From assembly GCF_003731765.1 (NCBI RefSeq), contig NZ_MOAL01000006.1, positions 254,563-318,562 on the forward strand: a DNA stretch of 64,000 bases, in the 5' to 3' direction. Shown here piece after piece: positions 15,785 to 23,721 of this stretch. The stretch's first letter is position 1. The number at the start of each line of letters is the position of its first letter. The position numbers and the translations under genes were made by a program. The stretch is from Pseudomonas chlororaphis. Lineage in GTDB: Bacteria; Pseudomonadota; Gammaproteobacteria; Pseudomonadales; Pseudomonadaceae. Below the pieces are notes generated by a model, which was given only the letters and a program-made list of their open reading frames with translations, made no database searches and was not told the origin of the DNA.

Positions 15785-16990
15785 TCAACGCAGTGCGGGG
15801 AAGCCTTGGCGCCGTGCGTTGATTGCCACCCCCAGCGCCACGAGCAACAGTGCGCCGACCACCCAGACAAACACCTGCACGCCTGGCCCCTGCAACAGGA
15901 CGGCCCCGGCCACGCCACCGCCTGCGATTGCCAGGTTCCAGGCCGTCACCAGCATCGACTGGGCCGCGTCGGCGGAGGCGCCGGCGCTTTTCGCCAAGGC
16001 GGTTTGCAGCAGGGTGGCCATGCCACCGAACGACAGGCCCCAGATCGCCACTGCGCTGTATATCAACCAGGGTTGGCTACCCCACAGCGCCAGCACCAGC
16101 ATGGCGGCGATAAACAGCCCGCAGCTGATCAGCACCAGCTCACGCAGCCAGCGATCGATCAACAGGCCTACCACCCAGATGCTCAGCAAGGCTGCCAGGC
16201 CAAAGGTCAGCAGCACCTGCTCGATTTGCCCGGCGATCCCGGCCGGCTCGAGGAAGGGCACGATGTAGGTGTAGAGAATGTTGTGGCCCAACACATACAC
16301 GAAGGTCACGAACAGCACTGGCTTGATGCCGGGCAAGGCCAGCACACGTCTTAGCGGCAGGCGTTTTTGCGTGCCCAGGCCCGGGAAGTCCGGGACCTGC
16401 CAGCGGACCCAGGCGATCAGCACCAGGGTCAGCAGAGTCATGATCACAAAGCTCATGCGCCAACCCACGGCATTGCCCAGCAAGGTGCCGGCGGGTACTC
16501 CCAGGGACAGCGCCAGGGGCGCGCCGAGCATGGCCACGGCAATGGCGCGGCCTTGCAGTTTGGGCACGACCATGCGGCTGGCGTAGCCGGCGAGCAGGGC
16601 CCAGAGCAGCCCGGCGAAGACCCCGGCAAACAGGCGGGCCACCAGGGTCAGGCCATAGTGGGTGGAGAAGGCGGTGATGCTGTTAACCACTGCGAAGCCG
16701 CCGATGGCGATCAGCAACAACGGGCGGCGGCGCCAGCCTTGGGTGAGGATCACCAGAGGGATGGCCGCCAGCAGTGAGCCGAGGGCATAGAAGGTCACCA
16801 ACTGGCCGATCAATCCGGCAGAGACGCTCAGGTCCTGACTCATCTGCGGCAATAGGCCGGCTGGCAGGGTTTCGGTGAGCAAGGTGATGAAGCCCGCGGT
16901 GGCCAGCGCCAACAGGCCACTGAGGGGTAATCGATCGCAAGGCTGGTGGGCCAGCGTCGGCTGGTCGAGGGCATTAATGGGAGCGTTCAT
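15785..16990 (-). CDS. MFS transporter of the DHA1 (AraJ-like) type
   Basis: The 401-residue protein has twelve predicted membrane segments. Motif A-like residues (GQLVTFYALGSLLAAIPLVILTQGWRRRPLLL) lie between TM2 and TM3, and the antiporter motif region GAPLALSLGVPAGTLLGNAVGWR marks TM5. The sequence resembles sugar-efflux or drug-efflux DHA1 transporters (AraJ/SotB group); the substrate is not known. It is divergent from a LysR gene across 123 bp, an arrangement that usually means the regulator controls the transporter. Confidence 0.88.
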   Translation of the reverse strand: MNAPINALDQPTLAHQPCDRLPLSGLLALATAGFITLLTETLPAGLLPQMSQDLSVSAGLIGQLVTFYALGSLLAAIPLVILTQGWRRRPLLLIAIGGFAVVNSITAFSTHYGLTLVARLFAGVFAGLLWALLAGYASRMVVPKLQGRAIAVAMLGAPLALSLGVPAGTLLGNAVGWRMSFVIMTLLTLVLIAWVRWQVPDFPGLGTQKRLPLRRVLALPGIKPVLFVTFVYVLGHNILYTYIVPFLEPAGIAGQIEQVLLTFGLAALLSIWVVGLLIDRWLRELVLISCGLFIAAMLVLALWGSQPWLIYSAVAIWGLSFGGMATLLQTALAKSAGASADAAQSMLVTAWNLAIAGGGVAGAVLLQGPGVQVFVWVVGALLLVALGVAINARRQGFPALR

Positions 16991-17113
16991 GAGCAGGTCC
17001 TGATCCTAGGTTGAAACGTCAGGCGCAGAGAGTAGGGCGCTGTTCATGGGCGAAAAATAGGCTAAGGTTCCGAACTTATCGGACACCCACGTCCTTAATC
17101 GATGAGGCACGCA

Positions 17114-18013
17114 ATGGATTGGCTGGGCAGTATTTCGGTGTTTGTGCAGGTGGCGGAGCTGCGCAGTTTTACAGAGGCAGGGCGGGTGCTGGGGGTGTCT
17201 TCGTCGGCAGTGGGCAAGAGCATCGCCCGTTTGGAAGAGCGCTTGCAGACCCGTTTGTTTCATCGCAGCACCCGCAGTATTGCCCTGACCGCCGAGGGCG
17301 CCGGATTCCTTCAGCACTGCCGGCGCATCGTCGCCGAGGCCGAGTCGGCAGAGTTCGGCCTGTGCAACCTGTCCAAAAAAGCCCAGGGCAAGCTCCGGGT
17401 CAGCCTGCCCCAAGTCCATGGGCTGGTGATGCCGGTGCTGGCGGAGTTCATGGCCTTGTATCCCCAGATCGAACTGGACATCGACCTGACCGACCGCCTG
17501 GTGGACGTGGTTGAGGAGGGGTTCGACGTGGTGGTACGTACTGGCACTCCGAAGGATTCTCGGCTGATTGCCCGCAAGCTGGGGCAATTCCGCCTGGTGC
17601 TGGTGGGTACTCCCGGTTACTTCCAGGCCCGGGGTGTTCCCGAAACACCGGCCGACCTCGCGGCCCATGCCTGCTTGCGACACGTGTTTCACAGCACCGG
17701 CAAACTCGAGCCCTGGCCCTTGCGCAGTGGGCCCGAGGACGGGGAGGTGGTGCTGCCGACGCGTTTCACCAGCACCTCCATCGAGGCCGTGGACCATGCC
17801 GTGCGCAGTGGCCTGGGGATTGCCTGCCTGCCGGATTTCATGGTCCGCACGGCGGTGGTGGCAGGGACCTTGCAGTGTGTACTGGACGACTACCTGGAAC
17901 ATCGCGGCGACTTCTGGATCCTTTGGCCGTCGAGCCGACACGCCGCGTCCAAGCTGCGGGTATTTATCGACCACCTGTGCGCACGACTTTTTCCGGCAAC
18001 CGAGGGTCAGTAG
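17114..18013 (+). CDS. LysR-family regulator divergent from the MFS gene
   Basis: The 299-residue protein has an N-terminal winged HTH (FTEAGRVLGVSSSAVGKSIARLEE, about residues 16-40) and a periplasmic-binding-like effector domain. The start at 17114 (MDWLGSISVF) is preferred over ATG 17102 because GAGG lies about 8 bases upstream and LysR proteins of this group begin there. It is likely to control the adjacent divergent MFS transporter; the inducer is unknown. Confidence 0.88.
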   Translation: MDWLGSISVFVQVAELRSFTEAGRVLGVSSSAVGKSIARLEERLQTRLFHRSTRSIALTAEGAGFLQHCRRIVAEAESAEFGLCNLSKKAQGKLRVSLPQVHGLVMPVLAEFMALYPQIELDIDLTDRLVDVVEEGFDVVVRTGTPKDSRLIARKLGQFRLVLVGTPGYFQARGVPETPADLAAHACLRHVFHSTGKLEPWPLRSGPEDGEVVLPTRFTSTSIEAVDHAVRSGLGIACLPDFMVRTAVVAGTLQCVLDDYLEHRGDFWILWPSSRHAASKLRVFIDHLCARLFPATEGQ

Positions 18014-18104
18014 ACTTGTATGGTTTTTAAGACACTAATCCGCACGCTGTCGGGCGTCGATCTGTTGCACAATACGCCCCGGACCGTTTTTCTCAGGATT
18101 TTCG

Positions 18105-18971
18105 ATGTTTAGATCATTTCACTTGCGTGTGACGGCGGTGGCTTTGCTGTTGGCGTCCGCCGGCTGTTCGTCACAGAAACCCGCTGTTTACGAGCATGAG
18201 AACTTCGACGACTCCGGCACCTTCTCGCGCAACTACCCGGTGAGTGACACCGCGTCCTGCGAGGCAGCGCGACGTGCGTTGCTCAGCCAGGGCTACATCA
18301 TCACCAGCAGCGATCCGAAGTTGATCAGCGGCAACAAGAGCTTCCAGCAGACCGGCGAAACCCATCTGCAAATCAGCTTCAACGTGGTGTGTGCCCAGGA
18401 CGGCACCGGCGATCAGCGTTCCACGGTGTTTGCCAACGCCCTGCAGGACCGCTACGCGCTGAAGAAGGTCAACAATTCCGCAAGCCTCGGCGTCGGCGTG
18501 CTGGGCTCGGTGTCGATGCCCATTGGCTCGACTGACGACTCCATGGTCAAGGTGGCCAGCGAAACCGTGTCGTCGGCCAAGTTCTATGAGCGTTACTTCG
18601 CCCTGGTAGAGATGTTCCTGCCTCAGGAAGCCAAGAAGGCCGCACACATCGTCGAGAAGCCCAAGACCGACCTGGGCGTGCCAGAGCCCAAGGCGGCCGA
18701 AGCGCTTCCCGTTCCTGTCGCAGCGCCAGTCACGGCGCCGGCTCCGGCGGATGCTGCCGTGCACCCGGCGGAGGCCCCAGCCACCGAGCTGGCAGCCCCT
18801 CAGCCGGTGTCGCAACCACTGACTCCACCGGTTGAGGCCGCGCCCATCGTGCCGGAATCCACCAGCGTTTCAGAGCCTGCCAGCGAGCCGGAGCCGGCCA
18901 CGGAAAGCATCACGCCGCCGCCTCCCAGCTCCTTGCCGCCGCCCACCGAGCCGATCAAGGCCCTGCCTTAG
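18105..18971 (+). CDS. DUF2242 lipoprotein with a Pro/Ala-rich tail
   Basis: The 288-residue protein has a lipoprotein signal ending LLASAGC (Cys21). The N-terminal 180 residues form a compact domain typical of DUF2242 (ENFDDSGTFSRNYPVSD, ASCEAARRALLSQGYIITSS, GNKSFQQTGE). The C-terminal 95 residues are low-complexity, rich in Pro, Ala and Glu, suggesting an extended linker reaching through the periplasm. The function is unknown. The gene ends 11 bases before the convergent E1 gene. Confidence 0.82.
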   Translation: MFRSFHLRVTAVALLLASAGCSSQKPAVYEHENFDDSGTFSRNYPVSDTASCEAARRALLSQGYIITSSDPKLISGNKSFQQTGETHLQISFNVVCAQDGTGDQRSTVFANALQDRYALKKVNNSASLGVGVLGSVSMPIGSTDDSMVKVASETVSSAKFYERYFALVEMFLPQEAKKAAHIVEKPKTDLGVPEPKAAEALPVPVAAPVTAPAPADAAVHPAEAPATELAAPQPVSQPLTPPVEAAPIVPESTSVSEPASEPEPATESITPPPPSSLPPPTEPIKALP

Positions 18972-18982
18972 TCCGCGTCGGC

Positions 18983-21658
18983 TCAGACCGTGACGGGATC
19001 GACTTTGTTGATGTCGATCCCATAGCGACTGATGGCTTCCGCGACTCGGCTGTAAGGCAGTTCACCGTCATCGGCCAGGGCCTTCAAGGCCGCCAGAACG
19101 ATAAAGTGCCGATCCACCTCGAAGAAACGACGCAAGGTTTCCCGGGTATCGGACTGGCCGAAACCGTCGGTGCCCAAGGCCACGAAGCGCCGCCCGTCAA
19201 CGAAGGGGCGTATCTGGTCGGCGTAAATCTTCATGTAGTCCGTGGCCACCACCACCGGGCCCGCTTGGTCCTTGAGGCAGTCCTGCACATGGCTTGAGAG
19301 CGGTGGCTGCTCCGGGTGCAGCAGGTTCCAGCGTTCTGCGGCTTGCCCGGCACGGCGCAGCTCGGTCAGGCTGGTTGCACTCCAGACGTCGCTCGACACG
19401 CCAAAATCGGCCAGCAGCAATGCCCCGGCCGCCATCACTTCCCGCAGGATCGAACCGCTGCCCAGCAACTGCACCCGCGGCTGTTTCGGGTCGGGAGCGT
19501 CGTGGCCGTGGAGGCGGTACAGCCCCTTGAGAATCCCGTCTTCGGCGCCTTCGGGCATTCCCGGGTGCGGGTAGTTCTCGTTGAGCAGGGTGATGTAGTA
19601 GTAGACGTCTTCCTGCTCGACGTACATGCGCCGCATGCCTTCCTGAATGATCACCGCCAATTCGTAGGCGAAGGTCGGGTCGTAGGCCACGCAGCACGGC
19701 ACCAAGGACGCCATTACATGGCTGTGGCCGTCGTCGTGTTGCAAACCTTCACCCATCAGGGTGGTGCGGCCTGCGGTGGCGCCCAGCAGGAAACCCCGGG
19801 CCCGGGCATCGCCGGCAGCCCAGGCCAGGTCGCCGACGCGCTGGAAACCGAACATCGAATAGAAGATGTAGAAGGGCAGGGTCATCACCCCGTGGTTGCT
19901 GTACGCGGTGCTGGCGGCAATCCACGAGGAAATCGCCCCGGACTCGTTGAGCCCTTCCTGCATGATCTGGCCGTCCTTGCTCTCCTTGTAATAGCTCAGT
20001 TGCCCGGCGTCCTGCGGCGTGTAGAGCTGGCCGACGGCGGAGTGGATGCCGATCTGGCGGAACAGGCTTTCCATACCGAAGGTCCGCGATTCGTCCGGCA
20101 CGATGGGCACCACCAGCTTGCCGATCTGCGGGTCCTTGAGCAGGGTGCCGAGGATGCGCACAAAGGCCATGGTGGTGGAAATCGCGCGCTCGCCGGTGTC
20201 CTTGAGCTGGTTGGCAAAAGCCTCCAGCGGCGGAATCGCCAGGGCCTGGCAATCATTGCTGCGGGCCGGAACATGGCCGCCCAGGCGACCCCGGCAACTG
20301 GTGAAATAACGCCCTTCGGCGCTGTCCGGGTCAGGTTTCAGGTAGGGCAGTTCGGCCAGTTGCTCGTCGCTGACCGGCAGGTCGAAGCGATCGCGGAAGG
20401 CCCGCACCGCGTCGGCGCCCATTTTCTTCAACTGGTGATTGATGTTCTGGCCTTCGCCGGCCTCGCCCATGCCGAAGCCCTTGACGGTTTTCGCCAGGAT
20501 CACTGTCGGCTGGCCGGAATGGGCCACGGCGGCGGCATAGGCGTTGTAGACCTTGAGTGGGTCATGGCCGCCTCGGGAGAGTTTCCAGATATCGTCGTCG
20601 GAGAGGTCGGCCACCAGTTCCAGCAACTCCGGGTATTTACCGAAGAAGTGTTCGCGCACATAGGCGCCGTTCTGGGACTTGTAGTTCTGATAGTCGCCGT
20701 CTACGCACTCCATCATGCGCTGGCGCAGCAGGCCGCTGCGGTCCTTTTCCAGCAGGGCGTCCCAGCCGCTGCCCCAGACCACCTTGATCACCTTCCAGCC
20801 GGCCGCGCGGTACAGGCTTTCAAACTCCTGGATCACCTTGGCGTTACCGCGCACCGGGCCGTCCAGGCGTTGCAGGTTGCAGTTGACCACGAAAATCAGG
20901 TTGTCGAGCTTTTCGCGCCCGGCCAGGGAAATCGCGGCCAGGGATTCCGGCTGGTCCATCTCGCCGTCGCCGAGGAAGGCCCAGACCTTGCGCCCCTGGT
21001 GCTGTTTCAGGCCGCGCAGTTCCAGGTAGCGCATAAAGCGCGCCTGATACGCCGCAGTGATCGGGCCCAGGCCCATGGACACCGTGGGGAACTGCCAGAA
21101 GTCCGGCATCAGTCGTGGGTGCGGGTACGAGGAGATGCCCTGGCCGTCGGCTTCGCGGCGGAAGTTGTCCAGTTGCGCGGCGCTTATCCGGCCTTCCATG
21201 TAGGCCCGCCCGTAGATGCCCGGCGACGAGTGGCCCTGGATGTACACCATGTCGCCGTCGAAGTGCTCGGTACGCCCGCGGAAAAAGTGATCGAAGCCGA
21301 CGTCGTAGAGCACCGCCGCCGAGGCGTAGGTCGCGATATGCCCGCCCACCCCGGAATGCTTGCCGGCGCGCAGCACCATGGCCATGGCGTTCCAGCGGAT
21401 AAAGGCGTTGAGCTTGCGCTCCAGTTCCAGGTCGCCGGGGTAGGGCAGTTGGCGCTCGGGGACAATGCTGTTGATGTAGGGCGTGGTCACGCGGCCATGG
21501 AAGTCACCATGGCGGGCCACGTCGAAGTCCAGCAACTGGTCGATCAGGTAATGGGCCCGCGGGCGCCCTTCGGCGCTCAGCACCGACTCGATGGAGTCGA
21601 GCCATTCGCGGGTTTCCTGTGGGTCGTGATCGAGGGTTGCACTGTTGTTCTGGGTCAT
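18983..21658 (-). CDS. aceE: Pyruvate dehydrogenase E1 component, homodimeric type (accessory copy)
   Basis: The 891-residue thiamine-diphosphate enzyme of the AceE type decarboxylates a 2-oxoacid and passes the acyl group to an E2 lipoyl domain. The ThDP motif is GDGEMDQPES (GDG at 230-232) with NCN (259-261). The catalytic Glu sits in GLNESG (Glu572, matching E. coli Glu571), and HSSPGIYGRAY is present. It is full length. The start at 21658 (MTQNNSATL) has GGAG upstream. No aceF or lpd lies nearby, so this is probably an extra copy relying on E2/E3 encoded elsewhere, or an enzyme for another 2-oxoacid such as 2-oxobutyrate (MdeB-like). It is divergent from marR across an operator-bearing region. 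Confidence 0.9.
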   Translation of the reverse strand: MTQNNSATLDHDPQETREWLDSIESVLSAEGRPRAHYLIDQLLDFDVARHGDFHGRVTTPYINSIVPERQLPYPGDLELERKLNAFIRWNAMAMVLRAGKHSGVGGHIATYASAAVLYDVGFDHFFRGRTEHFDGDMVYIQGHSSPGIYGRAYMEGRISAAQLDNFRREADGQGISSYPHPRLMPDFWQFPTVSMGLGPITAAYQARFMRYLELRGLKQHQGRKVWAFLGDGEMDQPESLAAISLAGREKLDNLIFVVNCNLQRLDGPVRGNAKVIQEFESLYRAAGWKVIKVVWGSGWDALLEKDRSGLLRQRMMECVDGDYQNYKSQNGAYVREHFFGKYPELLELVADLSDDDIWKLSRGGHDPLKVYNAYAAAVAHSGQPTVILAKTVKGFGMGEAGEGQNINHQLKKMGADAVRAFRDRFDLPVSDEQLAELPYLKPDPDSAEGRYFTSCRGRLGGHVPARSNDCQALAIPPLEAFANQLKDTGERAISTTMAFVRILGTLLKDPQIGKLVVPIVPDESRTFGMESLFRQIGIHSAVGQLYTPQDAGQLSYYKESKDGQIMQEGLNESGAISSWIAASTAYSNHGVMTLPFYIFYSMFGFQRVGDLAWAAGDARARGFLLGATAGRTTLMGEGLQHDDGHSHVMASLVPCCVAYDPTFAYELAVIIQEGMRRMYVEQEDVYYYITLLNENYPHPGMPEGAEDGILKGLYRLHGHDAPDPKQPRVQLLGSGSILREVMAAGALLLADFGVSSDVWSATSLTELRRAGQAAERWNLLHPEQPPLSSHVQDCLKDQAGPVVVATDYMKIYADQIRPFVDGRRFVALGTDGFGQSDTRETLRRFFEVDRHFIVLAALKALADDGELPYSRVAEAISRYGIDINKVDPVTV

Positions 21659-21732
21659 GCCGGGCTCCAGGTTGAGCGGGTTGCCAATGCGCGGATCCTT
21701 GTGGGATCGAGGGGCGTGGCGCACGGATAAAA

Positions 21733-21752
21733 GTAATTGCAATTGCAACTAC
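21733..21752. promoter_or_regulatory. Palindromic operator between the E1 gene and marR
   Basis: The 12-bp perfect palindrome TTGCAATTGCAA (21737-21748) is flanked by GTA and TAC, giving a 20-bp near-perfect palindrome. A further half-site TTGCAA is at 21784-21789. It lies in the 160-bp divergent intergenic region and recurs upstream of the half-E1 gene, so it is the likely site of the adjacent MarR protein. Confidence 0.8.
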
Positions 21753-21818
21753 ATGGCCGAATCTATCCCGCCATGCGCTACTATTGCAACCTTTCTTCAA
21801 TCCCTCGGATGGTGTGGC

Positions 21819-22280
21819 ATGTCTTCACAAGAGCCTGATGTGTGGTTCCGTTTTGTCCGGGCTCACAGGACGGTCATCCGTGAAATCGAGCGCCGCCTGG
21901 CCGCTGCCGAGTTGCCGGCCTACGCCTGGTACGACGCCTTGTGGGGCTTGGAAAGCGGCCCCGAAGGCACCCGGCGTATGCATGAACTGGCCGATGTGTT
22001 GGCGATCGAACGTTACAACCTGACGCGCCTGGTGGACCGCCTGGAAAAGGACGGCCTGGTCGCTCGTTCGCGGTGCGACGGCGATGGTCGTGCGGCCTTT
22101 GTCAGCATCACTGAAGCGGGGCGCAACCTGCGTAAGAAGATGTGGAAAATCTACGAAAGCACCGTCGACGAGCTGTTTCTTTCCCAGTTGGAGCCCGAGC
22201 AGAAACAGGGGTTTGCCGACGCCCTGGAGCGCACTGCAAACCTGGCCCGGGCCTCGGGCCAGGAAGCCGGAAAACGCTGA
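21819..22280 (+). CDS. MarR-family regulator of the E1 / half-E1 locus
   Basis: The 153-residue protein has a MarR winged HTH: helix pair around ALWGLESGPEGTRRMHELADVLAIERYNLTRLVDRLEKDGLV and the wing with SRCDGDGRAAFVSITEAG (Asp/Arg pair of the wing). The start at 21819 is MSSQEPDVWF; longer in-frame readings run through the operator and are rejected. It is flanked by two genes of the same enzyme family, each preceded by TTGCAATTGCAA sites, so it is inferred to repress both and itself. The ligand is unknown. It is convergent with the half-E1 gene at 11 bp. Confidence 0.88.
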   Translation: MSSQEPDVWFRFVRAHRTVIREIERRLAAAELPAYAWYDALWGLESGPEGTRRMHELADVLAIERYNLTRLVDRLEKDGLVARSRCDGDGRAAFVSITEAGRNLRKKMWKIYESTVDELFLSQLEPEQKQGFADALERTANLARASGQEAGKR

Positions 22281-22291
22281 GGCGCAAGCCG

Positions 22292-23377
22292 TCATCCGAG
22301 GCGGTAACGCTGCAGCGCTTGCTCCACTGTCACCTGGGGTAGGCGTTGTTCATCGGCCAGGGCCTTGAGGGCCAGCACGCTGATCCAGTGGCGTTGGGGC
22401 GCAGCGCCTCGACGCGGGTCGGTGCTCCCACCCAGGGAGTCGGCACCGATGGCGCTAAAGGATGACTGCACAAACCTCCTGAGCTGGTCCGCCACACTTT
22501 GCCCGTAGCCGGTCACCGCCAGCACCGGCGCCCGGCTGTCCCCCAGGCAGCGCAACAGGTGGCTGTCGCGCTTGTCGAGGCACGGATGCAAGCGGTTCCA
22601 GCGCTCGGCACTGGCCGCTTCCCTGGCCAGTCGCGTGTAGCTCGGGCAACTCCACAGCTGCACCGCCACGCCCCATTCTTCAGCCAGCAAGAGGGCCGCT
22701 TCCCGCACTTCGGCAAAGGCTTGCCCGGCACCCAGCAAGCGTACCTGGCAGGTGCTGTCTGCAGGGCCGTATCGGGCCACCTGGTACATGCCCTTCAAGG
22801 CCGCGCGACGTTGTTGTTCGTCCAGGGCCGGGCCGTTGTGGCGATCATGCAGGGCCAGGTAATAGAACCCCGGGCGACCCTCCACATACAGCGCCTGCAA
22901 CGCCTCCAGCACAATCGCCCGGGCCTCGTCGCCGGACGCCGGGTCGAAGGGCAGGCACTCGGGGTTACTGGCCAGCCACAACGGCAGCGAAGGCTCGGCC
23001 CCTTTGGGCCAGGGCGAGGCCAGGGTTTCGCTGGCGTTGCATAAAATGCCCCGGCGCGTGGCTTCCGCCGCCAGGGCGCAGAGCTGAGCCGAAGAACTGG
23101 CACTGTGCAGGTACAGCAGCGGTTTCTCGCTGCGGTCCCGGGAAAACCACAGCGGCCAGGCACTGATGCGGGTGGTTGGGCCTGCCTCGCCGTGGTTGCG
23201 GATGACCCAGGCCTGGTTGGCCACGCGCCGGTCCAGCTCCAGGGTGTTGGCAATCTCCATGACCGTGAATAACGGCGAACCGGGTTCGCGCTTTGCCGCT
23301 AGCAGGGTCTCGATGCAGGCCAGGGCAGCCTGGCCGGTGCGGGTGGTGTTGAGTCGGGAAGGGATGGAGGCAGTCAT
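22292..23377 (-). CDS. Half-length pyruvate-dehydrogenase-E1-like protein (Pyr and C-terminal domains only)
   Basis: This 361-residue protein aligns by eye with the second half of the E1 encoded at 18983-21658. YVEGRPGFYYLAL matches YVEQEDVYYYITL, ALKGMYQV matches ILKGLYRL, VRLLGAGQAFAEV matches VQLLGSGSILREV, AERWNRLHP matches AERWNLLHP, and VLALKALADEQRLP matches VLAALKALADDGELP. A GEAG stretch at 63-66 falls near the catalytic Glu block. The ThDP-diphosphate half (GDG...NN) is absent and the ORF starts cleanly, with no upstream remnant. It may be a regulatory or partner subunit, or a decaying duplicate. The gene is preceded by a double operator. Confidence 0.75.
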   Translation of the reverse strand: MTASIPSRLNTTRTGQAALACIETLLAAKREPGSPLFTVMEIANTLELDRRVANQAWVIRNHGEAGPTTRISAWPLWFSRDRSEKPLLYLHSASSSAQLCALAAEATRRGILCNASETLASPWPKGAEPSLPLWLASNPECLPFDPASGDEARAIVLEALQALYVEGRPGFYYLALHDRHNGPALDEQQRRAALKGMYQVARYGPADSTCQVRLLGAGQAFAEVREAALLLAEEWGVAVQLWSCPSYTRLAREAASAERWNRLHPCLDKRDSHLLRCLGDSRAPVLAVTGYGQSVADQLRRFVQSSFSAIGADSLGGSTDPRRGAAPQRHWISVLALKALADEQRLPQVTVEQALQRYRLG

Positions 23378-23432
23378 GGGGGCGCCGTCTGAAAATCCGA
23401 GGCGCTCACCCTAGCGGAAGAGTGAATATAAT

Positions 23433-23459
23433 TGCAATTGCAATGATTGCAATTGCATT
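23433..23459. promoter_or_regulatory. Double palindromic operator upstream of the half-E1 gene
   Basis: TTGCAATTGCAA at 23433-23444 and TTGCAATTGCAT at 23448-23459 stand 15 bp apart. Together they build a 25-bp perfect palindrome (23434-23458) centred on G23446. They lie 56-82 bases upstream of the half-E1 start codon and match the E1/marR operator exactly in the core. Confidence 0.85.
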
Positions 23460-23615
23460 AATATCGACTTTGTTAAATTTTCTGTCTGGAGCGACGTTTT
23501 CAGTTGTAAGGCCAGCCGTTTTTGGCGCATATTTTTTCTGTCACCTTGGCACTTTATGCTGAAGGTGCAGGTCAACAAAAACAGGATTATTCATTCGATT
23601 TAAAAGGACGATGCA

Positions 23616-23702
23616 ATGGACGACTATCAAGAAGAGTTACTGGAGTACCAGGCGTTCGAATTGGACCCGCTGGAACCCGCAGACGACGCCACCGAGCTTT
23701 AA
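23616..23702 (+). CDS. 28-residue acidic small protein
   Basis: The short ORF encodes MDDYQEELLEYQAFELDPLE plus eight residues and ends in TAA. AAGGA lies about 10 bases before ATG, and the codon usage is GC3-rich like the neighbouring genes. It has ten Asp/Glu residues and no Lys or Arg. The intrinsic terminator arm begins inside the last codons, so the unit looks like a compact monocistronic gene rather than chance. I recall similar tiny acidic proteins annotated as hypothetical in pseudomonads but assign no function. It is convergent with the araC-type gene. Confidence 0.6.
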   Translation: MDDYQEELLEYQAFELDPLEPADDATEL

Positions 23703-23721
23703 CGCCGGTGGCGTTTTTTTT
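23686..23721 (+). terminator. Terminator overlapping the end of the 28-residue ORF
   Basis: ACGCCACCG (23686-23694, inside the ORF) pairs with CGGTGGCGT (23706-23714), and the stop codon lies in the loop. An eight-T run follows. The minus strand lacks a T run, so it acts mainly in the + direction. Confidence 0.85.

Noticed and set aside
19316..21730. Long + strand ORF (about 800 codons) opposite the E1 gene
   Set aside because: It is the mirror of a GC-rich coding gene; composition is Gly/Ala/His/Gln-rich with no domain, while the minus strand encodes an unmistakable E1.
22292..23377. Half-E1 as a pseudogene produced by simple truncation of an E1 gene
   Set aside because: Not fully excluded, but the ORF has a clean start, no in-frame E1 remnant upstream, good codon use and a dedicated double operator, so it is listed as a gene.
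23546..23562. Sigma54-like TTGGCAC before the 28-residue ORF
   Set aside because: The -24 GG and -12 GC are eight bases apart, which does not fit sigma54.
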